A stretch of 64,000 bases of DNA from Piezodorus guildinii (Eukaryota; Arthropoda; Insecta; Hemiptera; Pentatomidae), in contig CM041293.1 of the NCBI GenBank assembly GCA_023052935.1, forward strand, positions 174,025,600 through 174,089,599. Reading direction: 5' to 3'. The notes under the pieces were generated by a model, which made no database searches, was not told where the DNA came from, and saw only the letters and a list, made by a program, of their open reading frames with translations. Made by a program: the position numbers and the translations under genes. Shown here in pieces: positions 10,808 to 21,770 of this stretch; the first letter of the stretch is position 1; the number at the start of each line of letters is the position of its first letter.

Positions 10808-11575
10808 GTCGGTTCAGCGAATACCAACTTTCTCGGAATCCGTTCCTCACCGAGCCCAACAACTTTATTCGCCCATTTGAGTCCCGCGATGCTATCAACT
10901 CAATTATATTCTCAGAGTATAAGCTCCACAATTCCTCGTTGTGCAACCTTCTAAACTCCCCAGTGGCCTCATCTCTCTTCGGACCAAATATTTTACGCAG
11001 TACCTTATTTTCGAAAACCTTAAGCCGCTGTTCATCCTTCAAAGTAAGCGGCCACGTTTCACATCCGTAAAGGATCGTCGGAAAAATAATAGTTTTATAA
11101 ATTCTAACCTTTAAGTTTTTAGACAGAAGCCGTGAGTTATGTAATTTAGAAACTGAATAATAACAGGGACTTTATTTTCCTTCAGGATTTTATTTTATCT
11201 TGTTATCATTGAACCTAAATACTTAAATTTCTCAACGTGTTCAAAAGTATATCCTGATACATCAATATCACCAAAATCGTCACCGTTTGTACTACTAATC
11301 ATATCTTTCGTTTTATCGGTGTTTAATTCGAGTCTTATTTCTTTACCGGTTTTTATTAACGCACTTGTATTTAGTTGTATAGTTTCCATTTCTTCACCTA
11401 GCAGTACCAAATCATCGGAGTATCCCGAAACCAGAATTGTATCACCCATACTTAAACCTTTCCCGGTATACGTCAAATTTTCTTTGACATATTCTAAAGC
11501 TATATTAAATAGAACCAGTGAAAGGGAGTCACCCTGTTTCAGACCTGATCTCATCTCATATCGCTAGGAGTAATT
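10808..11575 (-). pseudogene. LINE-R reverse transcriptase fragment
   Basis: Minus-strand frames (11,554-11,195 and 11,042-10,758) match the LINE-R copy at 51,822-52,990: GLKQGDSLSLVLFNIALEY, then a mutated catalytic box YSDD (YADD in the other copy), KFKYLGSMITR, and DEQRLKVFENKVLRKIFGPK. Frames are interrupted and the 5' half is absent. This is a dead non-LTR retrotransposon piece. Confidence 0.8.
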
Positions 11576-11597
11576 ATGATTCTAAGTCACCGATCAC

Positions 11598-11880
11598 GGG
11601 GATCACTTGTAGCTGGATGGCTAGCGTAACAGCCTCCCATGCCAAAGGTCACGGGTTCGAACCCGCAGGTGGTCCTAGGATTTTTTAATGGGAGTAAAAT
11701 AATCCTTAGTTACGCCGTTCTTCGGAGGGGACGTTAAAAGGTGGTCCCGAGCCTGTGCGATGTCAGGTACTCGTTAAAGATCCCTATCCTAATAAAACCT
11801 GGATAGGCAAAATTTAGGACTCCCACTGTAGCATCGTCCGATTAGCCAAAGTAGCATAAAGTGACGTTAAATAAATAAGC
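11598..11880 (+). mobile_element. SINE-2, full length with 14-bp target duplication
   Basis: The head GGGGATCACTTGTAGCTGG is followed by an A-box-like GGCTAGCGTAACAG and the B box GGGTTCGAACCC. The body carries CTTCGGAGGGGACG and CTATCCTAATAAAACCTGG, and the tail is TAAATAAATAAG. AAGTCACCGATCAC is duplicated at 11,584-11,597 and 11,881-11,894, giving exact borders. Confidence 0.93.
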
Positions 11881-11894
11881 AAGTCACCGATCAC

Positions 11895-12110
11895 CGATTC
11901 TACTAGTCCTCGCTCGGATTTCATTACCGCGTATGGGGAGCGTCCCACGGGTGGCAGATGTGGGGATAGTAGGTGGAATTTCCCCGGAAGTTCCTCTCGG
12001 CTAAGTCCGATGGACTCGCTAACCAACATTGAGAGCGGCCCTCCAGGCTTGCTGGAGGGTGTGACGTAGGTTCGAACGCCCTACTCACATATATTAGTTC
12101 ACAAAATACC
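11895..12110. other. GC-rich unassigned sequence
   Basis: About 215 bp of markedly GC-richer sequence than its surroundings (CGCGTATGGGGAGCGTCCCA, GGCCCTCCAGGCTTGCTGGA). It contains a hairpin-forming CCTCCAG/CTGGAGG pair and a B-box-like GGTTCGAACGCC. It may be the end of another tRNA-derived SINE, but no A box or second copy is clear. Confidence 0.35.
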
Positions 12111-12139
12111 ACTAACAGTCTTACAAAAATTACATTAAA

Positions 12140-12540
12140 TAAGTATTTCCGCTCTTTTCTCTTTTAGTTGGTTTTCAAATTGGTTCATTCTTTACAATTA
12201 ACAGCTTTCTATCATTCCTAATCAGATGATACAGGTGATTCTTCTGAATGAATAAATGAATAATTCTTCTGAAATGAATATTAGAAAAAACTAAAGTTAC
12301 TTTAGAGGAAGAAAATTTAAAATATATCCATTTAAGCGCTGTTATACTATTATAATCAGAATAAAACCAACATGATATTAAACCCCATCAAACTTTGATT
12401 ACAGACCAGGTATCACAGATACCTATAGCGAGTTTGATCAAAATCTTTAAAACCGTTTTCAGAAAACCGTAAAATGGTGCAAAATGCATGGTATGAAGTG
12501 GTCCTTCTGGTTCGCTGATTTTTATGAAAAATACACATAT
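12140..12540 (+). repeat. Rep-S partial copy
   Basis: It follows the Rep-S order from the CTCTTTTAGTTGGTTTTC block through GAAGAAAATTTAAAATAT and CTATAGCGAGTTTGATCAAA to GTGGTCCTTCTGG. It then stops where the duplicated exon-A segment begins. Confidence 0.7.
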
Positions 12541-12871
12541 AGAGACAGAGTATGATAGTAGAATGTGAGTATGCTTAACTGTTTTACATTGATGATAGTT
12601 ATCTACTTATCAATATAGTTATCAAGATTTCTTTTATTTAGAAATGATTAGATGTTATCATTATTGATTACAGTATTCTTTTAGGATATTCGTTGGATTG
12701 TTTTTTATTAAGACGCTCCTTGGATTTTGTCTTTCTATTAAGCCTAAAAGCACTTATGTTTATTGAGTAAAATTAATATTTTAATATTAATTAAATACAA
12801 TTTATAATAATAATAATAAAATTGATGATCATTTAATTATTAATATTATTATTTTTTTCAGGCCATAAAAA

Positions 12872-13063
12872 ATGTTAAACGCAGATATCACGGAACTTGC
12901 GTTTCTGACCGGAAAAGTCTTGGATTCCAAGATATAGTCGCCAATAGATCGCACCCTTGCGATTCGTGAGGTCAAACTCATCGAAAAATTTTACGCCAGA
13001 CATTCAAGCCAGTAGTCGCTTGCCCTAAGTAGGAGTCTCCAAAGGATCAAGAACGACAGAATG
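12872..13063 (+). pseudogene. Exon A copy with stop codons
   Basis: It is preceded by a good acceptor (TTTTTTTCAG ending at 12,861) and followed by a GTGAGT donor at 13,064. It starts MLNADITELAFLTGKVLDSK and then meets a TAG where the intact copy has an in-frame codon (12,935). A second TAG comes in the RHSSQ region, and one codon is missing. The splice sites outlived the reading frame. It is a pseudogene of the two-exon family. Confidence 0.8.
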
Positions 13064-13106
13064 GTGAGTTGAAACTTTATTATTTCTACATTCACTTACC
13101 TATATA

Positions 13107-13437
13107 TTGGGTTGTTTCACACGAAATGTCCGTTTTTATAGTTTCTGAAATATATAAAGGATTTTGCAGGTCTCTGTTGTTGTTTCCCGAATATTTACAT
13201 ATTTAAAGTAAACAGTTACTAATCCTCTACCTTTTTATTGTAAACATTAGCTTCGCAATCAATTACCCACTTTTTAGTATACCTTCAAATATGAACATGG
13301 GAACACGCGATTTTCGAGTAATATTTTTGTAAGAGTTTAAACTCGGCCATTCAGCAGCTGAGGTCGCTAGAAATATTTGCAAGGCGTTTGGGGAAGGGAG
13401 TGTTAATAAACGGACCATTCGCCGTTGGTTTGCTAAG
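13107..13437 (+). mobile_element. mariner 5' fragment
   Basis: The TIR TTGGGTTGTTTCACACGAAA follows a TA, then comes the start of the HTH-encoding region with TAA in place of a Tyr codon (about 13,331). It is truncated at 13,437 by the Rep-S fragment. It is the same family and the same position relative to Exon A as the element at 17,799. Confidence 0.85.
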
Positions 13438-13610
13438 TTGAAAATTTTTGAATTCTCGTTTTCGACGGAAATACACGTTTTACGGTCTCCTGAGTCGTTA
13501 TGATCAAGTCCCGAAAAAAGGTCTGTGTGTGTTAATTCCCGGGCAAAAACGAAAAGTCCTATGAAACAGAATTTTATAAAACAGCTAAAATCAATATTTC
13601 CGGAGATATT
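13438..13610 (-). repeat. Rep-S terminal fragment
   Basis: Reverse-oriented Rep-S end: GAAAATTTTTGAATTC, ACGGAAATACACGTTTTACG, GGTCTGTGTGTGTTAATTCC. It abuts the truncated mariner. Confidence 0.7.
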
Positions 13611-13847
13611 AAAGGGGCAATATGCTGCATATATTTGGCAACATCAAGTAACAAAATATTGATTTTTGGTTTTTAGTAGAATAAAAATAAAAGTTTTTAC
13701 TTAAAGACCTTTATCTCAAAAACTATTTAGCTTACAAATGTCGATTACCACTCAAATCAAAAATAAATAATGGGTCTAAGGTTTACTTAATCTTCATAAT
13801 TGCCTTAGGAAGTAAAGTTTTTGTAAAATACCATAATTTTTTTTTCC

Positions 13848-14128
13848 AGTGGCGCGATAGGCCGTGTAGGCCCTGGGCCTCGCGGTGTAATCTGGGAGAT
13901 TACCCCATCGTTTCTAGATGCTATCTGTAGGGTACGGTCATCACTTCCTACGCCTAATTTTGTGAGTGGCCACCATTTGGCTGACGGGTCTCACATACCC
14001 GGGGGAGAAGCTGTGAGTGAATCCCCATTTAATTACATCCTTATAAAAACCCCGCCGGGACTGGGATTCGAACTCACAGCTTTAGCATGAGAGACTAGCG
14101 CGCTAGCCACTCAGCCACGGGCTCCCCG
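13848..14128 (-). mobile_element. SINE-3, tRNA-derived
   Basis: On the minus strand it begins GGGGAGCCCGTGGCTGAGTG, giving an A box (TGGCTGAGTGG) and then a B box (GAGTTCGAATCCC), followed by a unique body and a 9-base A tail (T run at 13,839). The head resembles a serine/leucine-type tRNA. It is nearly the same as 16,371-16,619. Confidence 0.85.
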
Positions 14129-14129
14129 T

Positions 14130-14900
14130 ATTTTACACAATGAAATAAGAAAATATTGTTTTATTGAGTTTTTGAAAAATAAACGTTTTTACTTTTAAAA
14201 CTTTATCTTGAAAACTATTAAACGCAAAAATATCTATTACCACTCGAATTGAAACTTTACATATTAAAGCCATAAAATGTTGATTTCAGATTTTTAGAAA
14301 GAAAAAACATTTTACTTAAACTATCTCGGTGGTTATAAACCAAATTATTTCTATTACGAATCAACTAGATGATAAGAATAAGATTAGTCATAATTCGATT
14401 TATCTTCATAATCTTCCTAGCGATAACAATTTTTATTATATCTTACAAAATAGAAGTAGACAATGCTGACACAACATTTTGTGATAAAAAATAAAATAAA
14501 AAGAGTACTTTGAAAAACGTTATCTTGGAAACTTCAAAACATAAAGAAGATTGCTAAGGCTCCGACAATAGCAATTTTAATGTGTTTTTAAAATAAATGT
14601 TTACTATGAGTGCTCGTAGATGGTATGTATTCAGATATTGAGCGTTGATTGAGAAAATAACGAAAATTTTTGGTTCCTTTTGTTGTAAAATGAACTTCCA
14701 GGAGTCTTATCCTTGAATGGTTCGATATTTACTTTTTTTTAGGACGCTGATAGTGCTAGTTGTAAAGTGTAAATAAAAATTAAATCATTTTATGAGAATG
14801 GGAAAAAATTTATATTTACACCTCAGTCAGGTTTAAATCTCAGTTTATTTCAGTCAAAATAAAGATCTTAAAATTTGTGAATTTTGTATAAGCTACTTGG
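14130..14900. other. AT-rich spacer
   Basis: No coding frame or recognised element. A phrase of the type CTTTATCTTGAAAACTATTA recurs at 13,720, 14,200 and 14,510, suggesting a short internally repeated spacer. Confidence 0.4.
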
Positions 14901-14904
14901 TATA

Positions 14905-15515
14905 AAGGCCACGGGTTCAAACCTGCGGGTGGTCCTAGGATTTTCTTATGGGAGTAAAAAATCCATGGTTATGCCGTCCTTCGGAGGGGACGTTAAAAGG
15001 TAGTCCCGAGCCTGTGCGATGTCAGGTACTCGTTAAGGATCCTTATCCTAATTAAACCTGAATAGGCAAAATGGTATTGGCACGCCTGCGGATCGAACAT
15101 ACAAGACTCACCCAAAAGCACCTTATCCAACGGGAACAACCACCAAGATGTTCAAAATGCGACGCACAGCATAGCACAGTGTAAAACACCTGATCGATGC
15201 ATGCCCTGTTACCAGAAGAATGCTCACGGGAGTATGGAGTATGGAGTACCCCCAGGTGTAACGGTGGCGCTAGGCGACGAAGAGAGGATTATATGCGGAC
15301 TGTTAAAAAGCCTAAAGAATTTTACTTTACATCAAAGTTATAAAATTTGGATGCTATAAATTAATGATAGGAATAAAGTTTAATAACCCTGAAGGCGTTA
15401 ATGGCCACCCATGGTTGAACGCCTATAACACTCATTTACTGGATTGGCAAAATTTACTACTCCCACCGTAGCATCGTCTGATTAGCCATAGTAGCATAAA
15501 GTGGCGTTAAACGAA
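14905..15515 (+). mobile_element. SINE-2 split by a LINE 3' end
   Basis: The SINE-2 body runs from GGCCACGGGTTCAAACCTGC to TAAACCTGAATAGGCAAAAT (15,074). It resumes at about 15,455 with GGCAAAATTTACTACTCCCA and runs to the end. The word GGCAAAAT is present on both sides of the insert and may be its target duplication. Confidence 0.8.
15075..15452 (+). pseudogene. Non-LTR retrotransposon 3' end inside SINE-2
   Basis: The frame reads LARLRIEHTRLTQKHLI, then CSKCDAQHSTVKHLIDACPV. The C-x2-C ... H-x4-C pattern near the C-terminus is typical of Jockey/I-type ORF2 ends. A short 3' UTR follows. Stops interrupt the frame. Only the last ~380 bp were inserted, as usual for 5'-truncated LINEs. Confidence 0.75.
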
Positions 15516-15520
15516 TAATC

Positions 15521-16330
15521 CGAAACAGCTTCCTGGTATAAGCAATGTAAAAAAAAAAAATATATTAAAAATACAATTGATCTATTGTATTGGTATTTAT
15601 TATTTTTAAAATTTTCAATCTTAACCCAATAGTTTTTTTGTTTTTTTTAAATGAAAATAATTTGTTTATTGAGATATATTACAATTTGTTACAAAACGAA
15701 CAATAATAATAGTGATATGAGACCACATTCATACAATATATACAGAAAATAATAATAATAGTCAAATTACATAAAATAGAAAATAAATAAATTCATATAT
15801 ATACAATAAAATAATAATAAATAAAAAAACAAAACAAATCAAAACAACAACCTATATGCCCAATATTTAATTATGTTTTTTAGTCATAATTGAATGAGAA
15901 TTTACTTGAATATTAATTGTGATTGATCATATCTAAAAAACGTTAAACAATCAAATTCAGTCTGGCAGTTGTCCATGAACACTCTTATTTCATGGAGTTT
16001 GAAGGAATTTTTACTACACGAGGAAAATCCTGGTATATAATAGCCCTTTCATTATCTCCGCAACCATTCATTTTAGTCAAAACATTTATATAATCATTTT
16101 TGAAGATATTTTAAAGTTTTCTTTAAATTTTATATAGAATAATGTTATCGATAAAGATAATAAGTTTTGATATATTCACAAAAAAATGATTTTTTTTTTT
16201 TTCTGAGTCTTCCCTTCTCCTCTACAAAAGCCAATGCGGAAAACTCAGGGACTAGTTACTACTTAATAAGGAACAATTTCTTACATGTTTCAGATTTTTC
16301 AATGTTCAGATTTTGCCTCTGTTCTATCTA
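15521..16330. other. AT-rich spacer, nothing recognised
   Basis: A TTTAAATGAAAATAATTTG, TTTATTGAGATATATTACAA region at about 15,640-15,700 resembles the reversed 3' UTR of a LINE, but no coding part follows. Confidence 0.4.
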
Positions 16331-16370
16331 ATTTTACTGTATAATATAGGTGGAATAATCAGGAGTCAGT

Positions 16371-16619
16371 GTTTTTTTTTTGTGTTTTTTTTAGTGGCGC
16401 GACAGGTCGTGGGCCTCGCGGTGTTAACTCCTGCGAGTTGACACTCACGTTTCACGACGCATTTTTTTTAGTGTAGAGTCATCACTCCTAACTATTAATT
16501 TTGTGAGTGAATCCCCATTTTTTTACATCCTTATAAAAGCCCCGCCGGGACTGGGATACGAACTCAGAACCTGTAGCATGGGAGACTAGCGCGCTAGCCA
16601 CTCAGCCACGGGCTCCCCG
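16371..16619 (-). mobile_element. SINE-3 with ~26-bp target duplication
   Basis: It is the same family as 13,848-14,128, with a shorter body. TATAGGTGGAATAATCAG followed by a GTCAGT word occurs at 16,345-16,370 and again from 16,620. The target is the terminus of a PLE-type repeat, since the same words flank the copy at 35,768. Confidence 0.85.
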
Positions 16620-16671
16620 TATAGGTGGAATAATCAGCAGCAGTCAGTCTTTTTCTAAATATTTTTAATTT

Positions 16672-16714
16672 TGCCGACGTTTCGGCTCAAGCTCGTGAGC
16701 CATCATCAGGTGGT
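16672..16714 (-). ncRNA. Hammerhead-like ribozyme core, PLE type
   Basis: On the minus strand: CTGATGA (16,709-16,703), T, then stem GGCTCA, loop, stem TGAGCC, then GAAACGTC. All conserved boxes are present in order, with a 6-bp stem II and the short palindromic ACGT helix III seen in PLE hammerheads, which would favour dimeric action. One extra T sits between CTGATGA and stem II. Confidence 0.6.
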
Positions 16715-16934
16715 ATATTGGGATAGTGTGGAAAGGTGGAAAATGTATGGTATAATTGGTCCTTCTGGTTTGCTGATTTTGATAAAAAAAGTTGCTATGA
16801 TATTAATTAATATAATATTAATAATTAAATTTGTATATGTATAAGATATGTTTTTATAAAATAAGTAATAGTTAAAAACAAAAAATAATTTATTATATTC
16901 TAACTGGTCTCGGTGAATCCACAAAAAATTATAC

Positions 16935-17171
16935 CTCTAAAATTACCCGATCCCGAAAGGGATTTCTATTGGCCAAATCAAAAAAGTTAATCCCCCTCCA
17001 CTTACCTCTGAGCTTAAGTGCGCAGAATTATACCTCCTTAATATTAGTCTCATCAAGACATATCTGGAGTAAGGAGGTAAGCTCACTATTCTGCCATTCT
17101 TTCTCTATTTGCTGTCTACTTTCTGAAAGATTCTACTATCATTGTATTCTGATCTGTTTGTGTATTAACAT
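16935..17171 (+). repeat. Dispersed repeat, inverted copy at 41.9 kb
   Basis: CTCCACTTACCTCTGAGCTT, ATACCTCC and GGAGTAAGGAGGTAAGC reappear inverted at 41,935-42,165. The segment contains two facing TACCTC/GAGGTA words and could fold. No coding potential. Confidence 0.6.
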
Positions 17172-17492
17172 ACACATATAGAGACAGTGTATGATAGTAG
17201 AATGTGAGTATGCTTAATTGTTTTACATTGATAACAGTTATCTACTTATCAATATAGTTATCAAGATATTTATTATCTAGAAATGGTTCGTTGTTATCAT
17301 TGTTGATTACAACATTATTCTGTAAAAAAATTTATTCGTTTTCTTCGTTTTTTTTTTTAAATATCTCAGAACTATGTCTTTCTATTCAGCTTAAAAGCAC
17401 AATTACTATTTATAATCGTTAAATTATTATAACATGAAAATTGATATTTCATTATTATTTTTAATCTTATTATTATTTTCAGGCAATAAAAA

Positions 17493-20400
17493 ATGTTTAA
17501 AGCAGATATCCTGGATTTAGCGTATCTGACCGGAAAGGTCTTGGATTCCAAGGTAGAGTCTTCAATAGATCGCACCATTGCGATTCATAAAATCGAAATA
17601 TTCGAAAAACTTAACGCCAGACATTCAAGCCCTGAGCAGCCTTTTGCCCTCAGCAGGAGTCTACGAGGGATTGAGAACGACAGGATGGTGAGTTGAAACT
17701 TTTTTTTTTTTTTTTATACAAATCCGACTCTATATCTCACGACTTAAAGATTGGCTATTATTTCATTTTTACTTTCACTTACCTATATGAAATATATATT
17801 GGGTTGTTTCACATGAAATGTCCGTTTTTATAGTTTCTGAAATACATAAAGGATTTTGCAGGTCTCTGTTGTTTTCTTCCGAATGTTTACATATTTAAAG
17901 TAAACAGTTACTAATCCTCTACCTTTGTATTATAAACATTAGCTTCCCAATCAATTACCCACTTTTTAGCATACCTACAAATATGAACATGGAAACACGC
18001 GATTTTCGAGTAATATTTTTGTACGAGTTTAAACTCGGTCATTCAGCATCTGAGGCCGCTAGAAATATTTGCAAGACGTTTGGGGAAGGGAGTGTTAATG
18101 AACGGACCATTCGCCGTTGGTTTGCTAAGTTTTCAGCTGGGGATACCGACTCAGAAAACTTGCCCCGAGGAAGACCTCCGTACGTAATAGACAACGATGT
18201 CCTCAAACATACAGTAGAAGGAAACTCCTTCCAAACAGTAAAAGGACTCTCAGCACAACTAAATGCATGTGCATCTACCGTCTCCAGACATTTAAAGTGT
18301 ATTGAGATAGTGAAAAAGCTCAATACATGGGTACCTCATGATCTCACTGAGCGGCAGCAAGACCCCATGTTTCAAAACATACCGTGAAAAAATTGAAAGA
18401 ACTGGGCAACGAAGTTCTTCCGCATCCACCATATTCTCCCGACTTGTCTCCAACAGATTACCACCTGTTCAGGAATTTAGACAACTTCGTCAAAGGAAAA
18501 CTTTTTGAAAATGATGATCAAGGGAAAAGTGCGTTTTCAGATTTCGTTTCACTTCAAAGCTCAGAGTTTTTCAGTTCGGGGATAAAAATGTTGGTGGGAA
18601 AAATGCGTAGAAAAAGAAGGTAAATACTTCGAATAAAATTATCTTGTTTTCATATTGTATTTTTAATAAAAACCTTTACCTTGAAAACGGATATTTCATG
18701 TGAAACAACCCAATAGTTATGGAAGTATTGTGATCGTGAATGTTTTTGTATTAGATGACGTTTTAGGGTCCACTGAGTCTAAATTACCAAGTCGCGCACA
18801 AAAGTCTGTGTACGTGCTACGTCTTGCACGAAAACAAAAAGTCGTCCAAAACTGATGTTTTATATTAAATACAACTATACGCTCGAGACGATATAGTATT
18901 TTTATCGCTAAAATCGGCTAACTGAAAGTGCCACTTTAAACCATGTATTTATCTGCACAAAAGACTGAAAAGACAAGAAACTGCCCGTCGCTTTCGCTTA
19001 CTTCAAAACACTGGACAGACCCTCTAACCTTCCACTTATCTACAATAGGCTCAACTATATCACCATCATAAGGCCTATCTGAGCTTTGGGGCTCCACTAA
19101 ACCGTCAAATCCTTACAATCCAAAATCCCTCGAAAAATCCTTAACGCTCCTTACTTTGTCAAGAATAAACTCACCTGTTTAATACCTTAACATCCCACAT
19201 GTTGTTGATTTTGACCCGAATTGATCAATCCTTCCATGACAAACTCCACTCCCACTCTAACCCACTAGTTTCAATACTAGCTTCCTCTTCCATTCCTGAC
19301 AATCCTCCGAGGCGCCTGAAAAGAAGATGGCCTCGAGACCTTCTATTTTAGATTACCTTGTGGAGTGATGGCAATGGGTATTTTCTCTTCACGTATTTTT
19401 CATGTATATTATCTGACAGCTAATTTACTTGATGTATTAACTAATACAGTTGTAAATTCCAATAAATGAAAAAATGAAGCACCTTTAATTTTATAATTAA
19501 ACCCTGATCACTTATTACGATCGGTAGCAAAAAGCTTAATCTAAAATTTGTACGAATTTAATAAACAACTAAAGGATAAAAGAGCAAAATATTTTTTAAT
19601 ATAAATTTTGGGCTTTTGAAAATCAGAGCAGCAACATAGATGTATAATATACAGTTGGAAATTGAAAGGTTTTAGACAAAGTATTATAATTATAATTGTA
19701 AAAGCTGATTAAGAGTGATGAAAAGTCGATAAAACTAAATTTTCGTTGATAATAATATAATAGATTAATTAATAAAACGCACATTTTTATTGTAATTCAA
19801 TGCAATCTGTTCTTTAACAACTGATTTCCATCTTTAAACCTTACTCGCCGTTTTAGGCTACTTCATCACTTACTAGACAAACGGTCAAACCTTCTTAACC
19901 ACAAAAGGCTCATCTACATGACTATTATAAGACCAATCTGGACTTACGGAGTAGAGCTTTGGGGCTCTACTAAACCATCAAATTCTTCCCGTCTTCAATC
20001 CTTACAATTCAAAATCCTTCGTAAAATCCTCAACGCTCCTTCCTTCCTCTTCGATTCCTGATAATTCTCCGAGGCACATGAAAAGGAGATGGCCCCGGAA
20101 CATTCTAGTTTAGATAAGTTATCTATCACATTTACTTAATGTATTTTTACTTCCACTTATGAAGTATAGTAAGGGAATGTATTGCGATCGTGAAGATTTT
20201 CGAATTCCAGTTTTCAACGGAAATACACGTTTCAGGGTCCCCTGAGTCCAAATGACCAAGTTCCACAAAAAGGTCTGTGTGTATGTGTGTGTGTTTGTGG
20301 TAAGCCTAGCACGAAAACGTAAAGCCGTATGATACTGAAATTTTATATTTAAGACACCTATACGCCCGAGATGTTACAGCAACGTTTTAGATAAATTCGG

Positions 20401-21203
20401 CTGACCGGAAGTGCTACTTTATACCATGCATTTTACACCTTTTTATAATATTTTCAAAAACGGCTCACACGATTTTGATTACACTCTATATATCGATGTA
20501 AAATTGAATGGGCTTTAATATGATGTAGGTTTCATTCCGATTGAAATAGTCTGACAGGGCTTAAAAGTCGATATTTTAAATTTTCTTCCTCTAAAGTACT
20601 TTTAATTTTGTAGATTCGAAAAAATTAACCATATTGTTTGATTAGCAGTGCTAAAACACAGGTAAATATGCATGTTGAGCGAATTCGAAAAACAACTAAA
20701 GGAGAAAACTGAAAAAAATATTTTATAATGGAATTTTTTGTTTTTTTAACATAAAAACAGTAATTACATGTATAATTATGTTGGAATGCTAAAAAATTTT
20801 GGAAAAAATATTATCTTATACACACTATTGTAAAATTTAACGGAGGGTGATGAAAAGCTGATAAAACAAACTGATTGTCAGAATATAATAAATTATTTAA
20901 TAAAAAACATATGTTTCTATTTCAATCCAATAAAATAATTATTTAAAAATTTATTTTCGTTTATAAATCTGTTTAAAAATTCTTGAATTGATATAAATAA
21001 TGGAGGTAAGTGGAAGTCGTGTGCTGCGCGCACTAGATTTTTTTTAATACAGTCGTAAATATCAATAAAATGTTTTTTAAAAAACTGTATTTAAAAACAT
21101 CTTAAATTGATTTTAACAAACAACGGAGGTAAGTAAAAGTCGTGTTTTGCCTGCTCCAGATTTTTTAAATATTCATTTCATTAGTTCCTTAAAATCTCTC
21201 TCT

Positions 21204-21267
<64 letters not shown>

Positions 21268-21698
21268 ATAGATATGAAAGTAAATAAAGTCTTAGATGCC
21301 TTAGAGTAATAATGGAAGAAAAAAAAATACAGTGATAAAGTAAAAAATAAATACAGAAGACAAAGATAACATATAAAACCAAACTGATGGACATAATAAA
21401 TCGACTTCTTATTCCAATTCGAGTGAGAGAAACAAAAAAAATAATATATATGTACATAAAACTAATTTAGATGATAGTTAAAAAAAAAAATAAAATATAA
21501 AATTGTCCTTCTGTTCCTGTGCAGAGCTTTGATCAAAAAATAATTTTATACAATTTCTATCTAATTAAAAAAACAAAAATAAAAATAACTTCTGTATTAA
21601 AGCTTCTATGATTTTTTATTTTATTTTTTTTTATTTGAACATTCTCATTTAAAATTGGTTATTGTCCAGATTCCTAGGAAATTAAATGGAAAAGAAGT

Positions 21699-21770
<72 letters not shown>

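Larger units (their letters stand above)
12541..13437 (+). repeat. Segmental duplication, copy 1 (Exon A plus mariner)
   Basis: This block is collinear with 17,172-18,131: the same lead (CATATAGAGACAG then ATGATAGTAGAATGTGAGTA), the same intron acceptor, Exon A, the GTGAGTTG donor and the same mariner start. Copy 1 ends abruptly at 13,437 inside the mariner, where a reversed Rep-S fragment begins. Confidence 0.85.

Noticed and set aside
21206..21457. Open frame ending in an Ile-Tyr run
   Set aside because: It is encoded by the (TA)n microsatellite.
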